Assembly (NCBI GenBank): GCA_029012285.1 | Contig: JAQXLU010000154.1 | Coordinates: 1-64,000 of the forward strand | Direction: 5' to 3' | From: Clostridiales bacterium | GTDB taxonomy: Bacteria > Bacillota > Clostridia > Christensenellales > Aristaeellaceae | DNA length: 64,000 bases | Shown here: positions 44,632-53,747 of the stretch, one piece after another | Numbering within the stretch: the stretch's first letter is position 1 | Layout: each line of letters starts with the position of its first letter | Program-made: the position numbers and the translations under genes | The notes under the pieces: generated by a model | What the model was told of the DNA's origin: nothing | The model's database searches: none | Seen by the model: only the letters and a program-made list of their open reading frames with translations

Positions 44632-45804
44632 TCAGTCCACGATCAGATCCATCCCGTTGGGGAGCAGTGTGTATTTGCTCGTGGAGCCGCCCTCACCAAG
44701 CTGACCGAACTTGCTGATTCCCGCAGAGAGCAGCGTGCCATCCTCCAGCATTGCGATGCAGAACAGGCTGCCGCCCTGTACCAATACCACGTTGGAGTCC
44801 CAGGCTTTGCCTGGTAGAACCCCCTCGGTGGAGGAGGATCGGAAGCCCTGGCCCAGCTGACCATAGCTGTTGTTTCCCCAGGACCACAGCGAGCCGTCCG
44901 ACAAAATGGCGTAGGTCTGGGAGGAATAGGCTGCCACATAGGTGACCGGTAGAGGAAGTGGGACAGCCTGGGGTGTTTTGACATCCTTGCCCTGGCTGTT
45001 ATAGCCGCATTGATGAAAATCGTTGCGCCCCCAGGTCCACAGGGTTCCGGCGGTATCCAGCAGTACGATGCTACCTCCGCAGGCATCGATGTAGGCGATG
45101 TCGATGTCGCCGGTGTTGACCTTCACCGGGGTCTTCTGATAGGCTGTGGTATCGGGCAGCAGGTTGTGATGCTCGTTGTCGCCCCAGCCCCACAGCTGAC
45201 CATCCTTGTCAAGCGCCAGGGAGAATTTGCCGCCGCAGGCGATCTGGACGATGTTCTCCAGCGGCAGCAGATAGGGATCCTGTACATGCCCACGTTTACC
45301 GTTGCCAACCTGATACTCGGTGTTGCGGCCCCAGGCGTACACGTGGCTGTCGTCGGTGAGGATCATCGCATGCCCAAAGCCCGTGGCCATGGCGATCGGT
45401 GTACAGTCGGGCAGCTTGATTTTCACATGGGTCGAATAGCTGCCGGAGGGAGCCGTCAGGGAGAGGTAGGAATTGTTCCCTGCACCCCACAGGGTATTGT
45501 CATCCATCCACATGTAGGAATAGTCCGAGGCGGTCACGATGTCCCGCAGACCGGTAAGATTCAGGTCGGGGTTCTTGGTCTTGAATTCCTTGACATCGAA
45601 GCTCTGGGTGAGATGCCCCTTACCCAGTTGGCCAAACTGGTTATCACCCCACACCCGGAGCACCCCTTCAGTGTCCCTGGCGTAGACAAAACTGCCCCCC
45701 ACGCCAAGGATGACATTGCGCCCGTCAGGGGTCTGGTAGGTTACGGCGGAGGCAGAGGAGGCCATCAGGCAGAGCAGGAGCAGGCTTGCCAACAGCTTTT
45801 TCAT
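44632..45804 (-). CDS. Secreted RCC1-repeat beta-propeller
   Basis: Signal peptide MKKLLASLLLLCLMASSASA; repeats LRVWGDNQFGQLGKG, VYAWGRNTEYQVGNG, LWGWGDNEHHN, LWTWGRNDFHQCG, LWSWGNNSYGQLGQG. Confidence 0.93.
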   Translation of the reverse strand: MKKLLASLLLLCLMASSASAVTYQTPDGRNVILGVGGSFVYARDTEGVLRVWGDNQFGQLGKGHLTQSFDVKEFKTKNPDLNLTGLRDIVTASDYSYMWMDDNTLWGAGNNSYLSLTAPSGSYSTHVKIKLPDCTPIAMATGFGHAMILTDDSHVYAWGRNTEYQVGNGKRGHVQDPYLLPLENIVQIACGGKFSLALDKDGQLWGWGDNEHHNLLPDTTAYQKTPVKVNTGDIDIAYIDACGGSIVLLDTAGTLWTWGRNDFHQCGYNSQGKDVKTPQAVPLPLPVTYVAAYSSQTYAILSDGSLWSWGNNSYGQLGQGFRSSSTEGVLPGKAWDSNVVLVQGGSLFCIAMLEDGTLLSAGISKFGQLGEGGSTSKYTLLPNGMDLIVD

Positions 45805-46712
45805 CGGATATCCTCCTTGTGGATGCGCCGGCAGAGGATAAAGCCCAGCTCCGCGATGGAGAGCAGCATCCCGGCATACACCAGGAGCTTGGGCAGATTG
45901 GTCTTGTCCAGCGCGAAGATGGTGGCAATGCACAGCCCGATCCCGGCGGCCAGGGCGAGGGCATCCACCGTGATGTCCCTGGCGGTCAGACCCTGGCGAG
46001 CCCCCTGCACCAGCAGGCGGATGAGCATAATGCCGATGGTGAAGGCCAGCCCGAGGTGGGTCACCCGGGCGAACACCAGGACAAAGAGCGCTTCATCGCA
46101 GCGCAGGGATTCGGGCAGAATCTGCACCAGGCACCACAGCGTCAGCACATACTGGGCGAGGGTGCCGGCGCGGCGGGAGCGGCGGCGCAGGAAGGGAACG
46201 CACCCCAGCAGCACCGCTGTGAGGACGGCTTCCACCCAGCACACGCAGACGTCATGGCCCATGAAGTCCCCATACCCCTGCCCGGAGAGCGGCTCGATGG
46301 CCCGGGCCAGGATGAACAGCGCCAGGGCGGGCACGACCGCTGCATCCAGGATGGATGCGGCGCGCTGCTTCGTCAGTGCGGCGGTGATGGGCGCGGCGAG
46401 CAGCATCCCCGCGACCACGCCCATGATGTTCACGCTGCCCAGGGCCGGGTCGAAGAAGGGCGCGATGCCGCGGAGCTGCCCCAATTCATCCAGGAAGATG
46501 TCATACCAGCACACGGCGCAGTGGATGCCCCGGCCGAGAAGGAGGCCAAGGCAGGCGGCCAGCACGCCGTACAGGCCCATGTGCAGGGGCTGCATCCCCC
46601 TGCGCGGGGCGAAGAGCATCCCGGCGGCGATTGTGCAGAGCGCCAACGCCGCCATCAGCAGGGGGTACAGCGGAATGTCGGTATCGCTCACATACAGAAT
46701 CTCATACATCAT
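45801..46712 (-). CDS. Divergent Lgt-like (prolipoprotein diacylglyceryl transferase-like) membrane protein
   Basis: Polytopic; GRGIHCAVCWYDIF...SVNIMGVVAGMLLA...LDAAVVPALALFILARAIEPLSGQGYG resembles the Lgt core. Confidence 0.55.
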   Translation of the reverse strand: MMYEILYVSDTDIPLYPLLMAALALCTIAAGMLFAPRRGMQPLHMGLYGVLAACLGLLLGRGIHCAVCWYDIFLDELGQLRGIAPFFDPALGSVNIMGVVAGMLLAAPITAALTKQRAASILDAAVVPALALFILARAIEPLSGQGYGDFMGHDVCVCWVEAVLTAVLLGCVPFLRRRSRRAGTLAQYVLTLWCLVQILPESLRCDEALFVLVFARVTHLGLAFTIGIMLIRLLVQGARQGLTARDITVDALALAAGIGLCIATIFALDKTNLPKLLVYAGMLLSIAELGFILCRRIHKEDIR

Positions 46713-46715
46713 GGC

Positions 46716-47675
46716 TTATTTCACCAGCGTTGCAAAGTAGATGATGTCGCTCAGGAAACGCTCGATGTCGGGGCAGTTGACCTTGACGTACCGCATTTTG
46801 CCGGCCTTCTGATCCAGGCGCTTGAACACCATGGTTGTGCTGTTGCCGCCGTCCAGGTTAAAGGCGATGCGGCAGCCGCCTTCAGGCTTGAGCGCCTTGC
46901 CTGCGATCTCGCACACCTGCGCGAACTCGGGGATGGTCAGGCCCTTGTTGCCCTTGGTCTGGTTGCCATAGGAGGTAACCAGCATGTATTCCAGCGGGCC
47001 AAGCTGGCAAAGCGCGGTGCGCTGGGCCAGGTTCTGCGCGCCGATGTAGCGGTTCTGGTAGTCCTCGGGAATGATGCTGACCCCGTTTTCCACCAGCAGC
47101 GGGCCGAAGCAGAACACCTGGTACATATTGTCCTTGTTGGCCTCGTAATAGGCGGCGTAATCCGCCTTCTTGGGGGCAGCCAGGGTGGAGAAATCGCCGT
47201 TCTTGTCGATGATGAGCAAATCGCGCAGCCCATCTGCCTGATTGCGGTACTGGGTGCTCATGCGAAACACCACCGTACATTCCGGCTTGGTGTAATAGTC
47301 GCCGTTGATGGCGATCACGGCATTGGACAAACTGGCGACAAAGCGCCCGCGCGTGGTGCTGGTGTTCTTGAAGCTGTAGTTCTTGCTCCGCTGGTTGGTG
47401 CCGGCATAGATGGAGCTGGGTATCGTGCGCAGCTGGGAGGGGTGGACGATCTTGACGTGGGCATACACATAGTCGGTGTCGGCGTAGCGGCCCTCGTAGA
47501 TCTTCACGGAGATGGATTCGTCCTGGTACTCGTTGTCGGACAGATAGTTCTCATCCTTGGGCGCTGGGCCATAGGAGAGGTTGTCCATGGGCAGGGGATC
47601 AAGGCCCTCCGCCAGGATGGCGGCAGGCAGCATCAGCAGGCAGAGCAGCAGGGAAAGCAGGCTTTTGATACGCAT
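46716..47675 (-). CDS. Secreted phosphodiester glycosidase (NAGPA-like) family protein
   Basis: Signal peptide MRIKSLLSLLLCLLMLPAAILAE; NAVIAINGDYYTKPE; FGPLLVENGV; AFNLDGGNSTTMVFK. Confidence 0.85.
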   Translation of the reverse strand: MRIKSLLSLLLCLLMLPAAILAEGLDPLPMDNLSYGPAPKDENYLSDNEYQDESISVKIYEGRYADTDYVYAHVKIVHPSQLRTIPSSIYAGTNQRSKNYSFKNTSTTRGRFVASLSNAVIAINGDYYTKPECTVVFRMSTQYRNQADGLRDLLIIDKNGDFSTLAAPKKADYAAYYEANKDNMYQVFCFGPLLVENGVSIIPEDYQNRYIGAQNLAQRTALCQLGPLEYMLVTSYGNQTKGNKGLTIPEFAQVCEIAGKALKPEGGCRIAFNLDGGNSTTMVFKRLDQKAGKMRYVKVNCPDIERFLSDIIYFATLVK

Positions 47676-47801
47676 GGGAGGGGGTCACTCCTTCAATCAT
47701 GATGAGGATCGCGGGGAAGCCTCGATGATATGATTAGGATAGCATATCCGGTGCGAAAAAGCAAGGAGAAGGGGCCTGCGCGCACTTTTTTGCAAAGTCC
47801 C

Positions 47802-47830
47802 TTTTCACTGCCGCCCAAATGGTGTACAAT
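47802..47830 (+). promoter_or_regulatory. Promoter upstream of recQ
   Basis: TTTTCA - 17 nt - TACAAT. Confidence 0.5.
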
Positions 47831-47863
47831 GGGACGGAATATATAAGGAAAGGAGGGGCTCTG

Positions 47864-49711
47864 ATGGACGCACCGCAGATGGCACACGCCCTGGAGACCC
47901 TCCGCCGCTATTTTGGCCATGACAGCTTCCGCCGGGGGCAGGAGGCGATGGTGGGCGCGCTCCTTTCGGGGCGGGATGCGCTGGGCGTGATGCCCACCGG
48001 CGCGGGCAAGTCCATCTGCTACCAGGTGCCCGCGCTGCTGCTGGAGGGCGTCACGCTGGTGATTTCTCCGCTGATTTCGCTCATGGCGGATCAGGTGGCG
48101 GCGCTCAAGGCGGCGGGCGTCCCGGCGGCCTATCTGAACTCAACCCTCACGCCCCGGCAGATGGAGCTCGCGCTGGAGCGGGCGCGCCAGGGGGCGTACA
48201 GGATCATTTACGTCGCGCCGGAACGGCTGGAAACCGCGGCCTTCCTGCGCTTTGCCACCCGGGCGAGGATTGCGCTCATTGCCGTGGACGAGGCGCACTG
48301 CGTCAGCCAGTGGGGGCAGGATTTCCGCCCGGTGTACCTGCGCATCGCGGATTTTGTGGCCCAGCTGCCATCGCGCCCGGTGATGGGCGCGTTCACCGCC
48401 ACGGCCACCGAGCGGGTGAAGGCGGACATCGTCCGCCACTTGATGCTGGCCAACCCTGTGACGGTCACCACCGGCTTTGACCGCCCGAATCTGTATTTCG
48501 AGGTGGTGCGCTGCCAATCGGTCAAGCGCCGCGACCAGGCGCTGCTTGAGGTGCTGCGGGGCAGGGAAGGGCAGAGCGGCATCGTCTACTGCGCCACCCG
48601 CAAGGCCGTGGAGGACATCTGCGACCAGCTCAATCGCGCGGGGATCGCCGCATCCCGCTACCACGCGGGGCTTTCCGACGAGGAAAGGCGGCAGAACCAG
48701 GAGGACTTCCAGTATGACCGGGTGCAGGTGATGGTGGCGACCAACGCCTTTGGCATGGGCATTGACAAATCCAACGTGCGCTTTGTCATTCATTACCAAA
48801 TGCCCCGTTCGATGGAGGCCTACTACCAGGAGGCGGGCCGCGCGGGACGCGATGGCGAACGCGCCGAGTGCATCCTGCTCTACAACGGGCAGGACATCAT
48901 CACCGCCAAATGGCTGATCGAGCACAATCCGCCCAACGAGGCGCTGTCTGCCGCCGAGCAGGCCAATGTCCGCCGCCTGGACATGAACCGGCTGCAAAGC
49001 ATGATCGACTACTGCACCAAGGACAGCTGCCTCAGGGCTGGCATTCTGCGCTACTTTGGAGAAAGGGTGACGGCGCCTTGTGGGGACTGCGGCCATTGTA
49101 CCGGCGGGCGCTATGCCCGGGCCGGGGAGGGGGCTGCGCCGAAGGCGCGTCGCATCCCTGCAGAGCGTCAGGCAAGGCCTGTCGAGCCTGCACCCAAGAA
49201 AATTGATGCGCCCCAGAACGACCTGATGGGGCAGCTCAAGGCAACCCGCACGGCGCTGGCAAAGGCGCAGGGGGTGCCGCCCTATATCGTTTGCAGCGAT
49301 GCAACCCTCGCCAGCATGTGCCGCATCCGGCCCCAGACCAGGCAGGGGATGCTCTCCGTCAGCGGCATGGGCGAGATCAAGACGGCCCGGTACGGCGATG
49401 CGTTTTTGCGGGTCATCAAGGCGTACACGATGCAGGAGAAGAAAATGCGCAGCCAGGTGGCGGCCATTGCGCGGGAAGCCCAATCGGCGGCGCTTCGCAA
49501 GAAAGGCGCGCCCGCGACGGCCAGTCCGATTCCGCGCCCAGCGCCCCTGCCGGCGCCCGAGCTGCCCTCGCGTCCCCCGCTGGAAAACACCGACGAGGAT
49601 CTGGCCGACGCCTACCTGTCCGGCATGACCGTACAGCAAATGGCGGACGAGCTGGGCCTGTCCGCCGGGGAGGTGCGCCAAAGGCTCATCGACCTGGATC
49701 TGATTTTCTGA
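47864..49711 (+). CDS. recQ: ATP-dependent DNA helicase RecQ
   Basis: RRGQEAMVGALLSGRDALGVMPTGAGKSICYQVPALLL, VDEAHCVSQWGQDFRPVY, GRAGRDG, Zn-binding CGDCGHC, HRDC-like C-terminus. Confidence 0.95.
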   Translation: MDAPQMAHALETLRRYFGHDSFRRGQEAMVGALLSGRDALGVMPTGAGKSICYQVPALLLEGVTLVISPLISLMADQVAALKAAGVPAAYLNSTLTPRQMELALERARQGAYRIIYVAPERLETAAFLRFATRARIALIAVDEAHCVSQWGQDFRPVYLRIADFVAQLPSRPVMGAFTATATERVKADIVRHLMLANPVTVTTGFDRPNLYFEVVRCQSVKRRDQALLEVLRGREGQSGIVYCATRKAVEDICDQLNRAGIAASRYHAGLSDEERRQNQEDFQYDRVQVMVATNAFGMGIDKSNVRFVIHYQMPRSMEAYYQEAGRAGRDGERAECILLYNGQDIITAKWLIEHNPPNEALSAAEQANVRRLDMNRLQSMIDYCTKDSCLRAGILRYFGERVTAPCGDCGHCTGGRYARAGEGAAPKARRIPAERQARPVEPAPKKIDAPQNDLMGQLKATRTALAKAQGVPPYIVCSDATLASMCRIRPQTRQGMLSVSGMGEIKTARYGDAFLRVIKAYTMQEKKMRSQVAAIAREAQSAALRKKGAPATASPIPRPAPLPAPELPSRPPLENTDEDLADAYLSGMTVQQMADELGLSAGEVRQRLIDLDLIF

Positions 49712-49718
49712 TCCCCCG

Positions 49719-49747
49719 TTGAAATGCGCCCCTGTTTATGCTATCAT
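49719..49747 (+). promoter_or_regulatory. Sigma-A type promoter for GH43 gene
   Basis: TTGAAA - 17 nt - TATCAT. Confidence 0.6.
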
Positions 49748-49788
49748 ACCAGGGAAGATGAATCTGCGCCTGCGAAAGGAGCGTATCT

Positions 49789-50718
49789 ATGATTGAAAAG
49801 TATTCCGGCGTGCTGATCCCCCAGCGGGCCGACCCCTGCATCCTGCTTGCCCCGGACAGCTGGTATTACTTCACTGCTTCCGTTCCGGCATTCGACTGCG
49901 TTGAGCTGCGCCGTGCCAAGTCCATTGAGGAGCTGCCCAGCGCGCCCACCCGGATCGTCTGGCGCAAGCACATTGACGGCATCATGTCCCAGAATATCTG
50001 GGCGCCGGAAATCCATTTGGTGGACGGCGTGTGGTGCATCTACTTTGCCGCCGCGGGTCAGAAGCCGGACGACAACGGCGTGTTCAGCCACCGGATCTAC
50101 TGCCTCCAGTGCGACGGCGATCCCATGCTGGACGACTGGGTGGAGGCTGGCCAGGTCAACACCGGCTGGGAGTCCTTCGCCCTGGACGCGACCACCTTCA
50201 CCGCGGCGGGCAAGCGCTACTTCGTCTGGGCCCAGCGCAATGAGGGCATCCGCGGCAATTCCAACCTGTACATCGCTGAGATGCTGTCCGCGACGGAGCT
50301 GAAGCTCCCGGGGATTCTGCTGTCCGTGCCCGAGTACGACTGGGAATGCATCGGCTACCGGGTCAACGAGGGCCCCTCGGTGCTCAAACACAACGGCAAA
50401 TTGTTCCTGACCTATTCCGCCTCCGCGACGGATGAGCACTATGCCATGGGCATGCTCACCGCCGATGAGGGCTCGGATTTGCTGAACCGGGCCTCCTGGC
50501 ACAAGAGCCCCGTCCCGGTGATGGTGACCGACCCGGCTCACGGCATTTATGGCCCGGGGCACAACTCCTTCACCAAGGCGCAGGATGGCCGCGATCTGCT
50601 GGTGTTCCACGCCCGGCCCTACCCGGGCTTTGAGGGGACGCCCCTGTCCGACCCCAACCGGCACTGCCACGTCTGGCCCGTCGTGTATGATGAGCAAGAC
50701 CGGCCCGTCTTCAACTGA
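49789..50718 (+). CDS. GH43-family glycosidase (alpha-L-arabinofuranosidase-like)
   Basis: RADPCILLAPDSWYYFTASVP, NIWAPEIHLVDGVWCIYFAA, GPSVLKHNGKLFLTYSAS. Confidence 0.9.
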   Translation: MIEKYSGVLIPQRADPCILLAPDSWYYFTASVPAFDCVELRRAKSIEELPSAPTRIVWRKHIDGIMSQNIWAPEIHLVDGVWCIYFAAAGQKPDDNGVFSHRIYCLQCDGDPMLDDWVEAGQVNTGWESFALDATTFTAAGKRYFVWAQRNEGIRGNSNLYIAEMLSATELKLPGILLSVPEYDWECIGYRVNEGPSVLKHNGKLFLTYSASATDEHYAMGMLTADEGSDLLNRASWHKSPVPVMVTDPAHGIYGPGHNSFTKAQDGRDLLVFHARPYPGFEGTPLSDPNRHCHVWPVVYDEQDRPVFN

Positions 50719-50974
50719 AATGGCATGATCGGGCGACCATCGCGGCCCTGCGGGATGGTCGCCCTTTGTGATGGAATTAGCATTTTCCGCAAAATGAAGG
50801 AAAAATGTCGGAAATGTACATAAAGAAACTTGAATTAAGTATGTACGAAAACGTTGGAAGCATGTACAATGAGGTAGAATATCGCTCGGATTGTACCCTT
50901 CGGGGGCATGGAGCGTAAACGGCAAAGCAACTGTCAGAACGGTGGATTTCGATGTTTCTCCGGGAGGAGTTCGC

Positions 50975-51580
50975 ATGAAGCGTCAGATCACATTCCGGCA
51001 GTACCGTGCGATGGATCTTTTCCTTTTTACTGCGCTATTGTGTGTGTGCGAGACGCTCATCACCCTGGGCGCGAACCGCTGGTTCCCCGCAGAGCCTTGG
51101 ACGCTCTCGCTCACGCCGGCGGTTACAGCCATCGTCATGGTCCGCTGGGGCGGCTTTGCTGCGATTCCTGCCCTGTTGGGGGCATTGGTGTTCTGCCTGG
51201 CGTCTGGCGCCACCCTTCCTCAATACTTCATCTACTGTGTTGGCAACCTCGCCGCGCTTGTGCTGACACAGTTTCTTTATCGGGAAGGTTGGAAGCGTTT
51301 ACATGCACAGGTGCTCCTGGCGCTGCTCTATGGCCTGATGGCGGCGCTGCTGATGCAGCTGGGCCGCGCGCTCCTGTCCCTGGCGATGGGAACGGGCTGG
51401 CGCACCTGCCTGGGCTTTGTCACCACGGACAGCCTGTCCACGCTCTTTGCGGCGCTACTTGTGTGGATCACCCGCAACCTGGACGGCATGCTGGAGGAGC
51501 AAAGGCACTACCTGCGGCGAATCGCAGCGGAAGAAGAAAACGAAAAGGCCCGGGCCAATGACCCGTGGCAAAGCGAATGA
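50975..51580 (+). CDS. Small polytopic membrane protein of unknown function
   Basis: 202 codons; RBS GGGAGGAG; hydrophobic segments; first gene of an ABC operon. Confidence 0.75.
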   Translation: MKRQITFRQYRAMDLFLFTALLCVCETLITLGANRWFPAEPWTLSLTPAVTAIVMVRWGGFAAIPALLGALVFCLASGATLPQYFIYCVGNLAALVLTQFLYREGWKRLHAQVLLALLYGLMAALLMQLGRALLSLAMGTGWRTCLGFVTTDSLSTLFAALLVWITRNLDGMLEEQRHYLRRIAAEEENEKARANDPWQSE

Positions 51581-51603
51581 AGGAATCAAGGGGGTTGGCT
51601 TTC

Positions 51604-52656
51604 ATGGCAGCAAAAGCGGCGGATTTCCTCATCTTTGATGAGGCGGCCGGTGTATACCGCGAAAACCCGGAGCAGCTGGTCCGCGATGACGTGGAGAAGC
51701 ATGCCTGGCGTCATGTGGGCATGACGATCATCAAGGACTGGCGATTGTACCTGATGCTGGTGCCCATGTTGCTGGTGTTCCTGTTCTGGCGCTACCTGCC
51801 CATGTACGAGCTGCTGGGCTGCTTCAAGGTGCCGGACGAGGTGCTGCCCGTGGCGCAGCAGAATTTCTCAGGCTTTTCCTACTTCAAGCGGCTGCTGGTG
51901 GGTGGGGACAGCTTGTCCATGGAATTCTGGCGCGCGCTGCGCAACACCTTCCTGCTCAGCTTCTATGGCTTGTGCTTCGGCTTCCCGATGCCCGTCATTC
52001 TGGCGCTGTTCTTCAACGAGATCCGCTCCAACATCGTGCGCTCCACCTGCCAGGTGCTCACGTATCTGCCCAAGTTCATGTCTACCGTCGTCATGACCTC
52101 GCTGGTGACCATGCTGGTCAAGCAAGGGTCGTTGACCACGGGCATGGGCATCATCAGCCAGGCGCTGGAGGGGCTGGGGCTCATCTCCCACGACGTCGCC
52201 AACGCCGGTCTGCTCAACAACCCGGACTTCTTCCGGGCCATCTATCAGATCTCCGGTATCTGGGAGGGCGCGGGCTACGACAGCATCGTGTACTTCGCGG
52301 CGATCATCGCCATTTCGCCTACCAGCTATGAGGCCGCGCAGATCGACGGCGCGGGCAAGATGTCTCAGATGCGCTATGTGGTGCTGCCGGGCATTTTGTC
52401 CACCATCGTGATCATGCTGATTACCCGCATCGGCTCGCTGCTGAACATCGGCTACGAGAAGGTGCTGCTGCTCTACAACACCAACACCTACGTCACGGCG
52501 GATGTGGTGTCCACCTTCGCCCAGCGTTACGGCCTGGAGGGCGCGCAGAAGGGCCTGGCCTCCGCGGCGGAAATGATGAACAATGTCGTCAGCATGCTGC
52601 TGGTGATCAGCGCGAACACCATCGCCCGCAAGGCCAGCGACACGTCGCTGTACTAA
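51604..52656 (+). CDS. Polysaccharide ABC transporter permease (LplB-like)
   Basis: SYEAAQIDGAGKMSQMRYVVLPGILSTIV EAA motif. Confidence 0.92.
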   Translation: MAAKAADFLIFDEAAGVYRENPEQLVRDDVEKHAWRHVGMTIIKDWRLYLMLVPMLLVFLFWRYLPMYELLGCFKVPDEVLPVAQQNFSGFSYFKRLLVGGDSLSMEFWRALRNTFLLSFYGLCFGFPMPVILALFFNEIRSNIVRSTCQVLTYLPKFMSTVVMTSLVTMLVKQGSLTTGMGIISQALEGLGLISHDVANAGLLNNPDFFRAIYQISGIWEGAGYDSIVYFAAIIAISPTSYEAAQIDGAGKMSQMRYVVLPGILSTIVIMLITRIGSLLNIGYEKVLLLYNTNTYVTADVVSTFAQRYGLEGAQKGLASAAEMMNNVVSMLLVISANTIARKASDTSLY

Positions 52657-52668
52657 GGAGGTTACAAT

Positions 52669-53559
52669 ATGAAAAGAAAGCTTGAAACCTCCGAGATGAT
52701 CTTCAAGGTCATCAGCTATACGCTCCTGTGCGTGTTCTCCCTGGCCTGCCTGTATCCCTTTGTGTACGCGATTTCCGCCTCCATCAGCGGCGGACACGCG
52801 GTGGACTACGGCGAGGTGGTGCTCTTCCCCAAGGAGATCCAGTTTGAGGCCTTCGCCCGCATGTTCAATGACAACATGTTCTGGAATTCCTACTCCAACA
52901 CCCTGTTCCTGACCTTCTACGGCACCATCTGGTCGCTGGTGGTGGCCATCCTGGGTGCGTATGCCCTGTCCAAGAAGCGGCTGCTGTTCCGGCGCGTCTT
53001 TAACTTCTTCCTGGTCTTTACCATGCTGTTCTCCGCCGGTTTGGTGCCCCAGTACCTCAATTACTTGCAGACCAAGGCGGTTTTCAACGCCGTGGGCATC
53101 ATGGACGACAAGTGGTTGGTGGTTATCGCCATGGGCATGGCGGCGATGAACATCATCCTGCTGCGCAACGCCTTCGAGGGCGTGCCGAGCGAAATTGAGG
53201 AGGCAGCCGTGGTGGACGGCGCGACCGAGTTCCAGGTGCTCAGCAAGGTCTACATCCCCATGAGCAAGTCCACCATCGCCACCGTGGCGCTGTTCTTCGC
53301 CATTTCCCGCTGGAATGGCTACTTCTGGGCCCGCCAGATGATCTCCAACTCCAACGAGCATCCCCTGCAGGTGTTCATCCGCCTGCGCCTGGAGGAGTTC
53401 ACCGATCCCGATTACATGACCGGTTGGAACGAGGCCTACTCCTCCGACTCGGTGATCTACGCGCTGATCGTCTGCTCCATCGTGCCGATCCTGATCATCT
53501 ACCCCTTCATTCAGAAGTACTTCGCCAAGGGCGTGAACATGGGCGGCGTGAAGGAGTAA
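52669..53559 (+). CDS. Carbohydrate ABC transporter permease (YtcP-like)
   Basis: SEIEEAAVVDGATEFQVLSKVYIPMSKSTIA EAA motif. Confidence 0.92.
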   Translation: MKRKLETSEMIFKVISYTLLCVFSLACLYPFVYAISASISGGHAVDYGEVVLFPKEIQFEAFARMFNDNMFWNSYSNTLFLTFYGTIWSLVVAILGAYALSKKRLLFRRVFNFFLVFTMLFSAGLVPQYLNYLQTKAVFNAVGIMDDKWLVVIAMGMAAMNIILLRNAFEGVPSEIEEAAVVDGATEFQVLSKVYIPMSKSTIATVALFFAISRWNGYFWARQMISNSNEHPLQVFIRLRLEEFTDPDYMTGWNEAYSSDSVIYALIVCSIVPILIIYPFIQKYFAKGVNMGGVKE

Positions 53560-53747
53560 GCAGCGCGCCGCTGCACCCAGCCCGCGATGGAGGCTCAGGT
53601 CTCCTTTGCGTGTTGCCGCGTGTTGCTTGCAGCGCTTGCCCGGCTTGGGCGCCGCGCACACATTGCGCGGACTGCATGCAGCATGCCCCCTGATCCTGTG
53701 CTTTCCCGGAGCGATCCGGTGAAAAATAATTCATGGAGGAAAAAACT

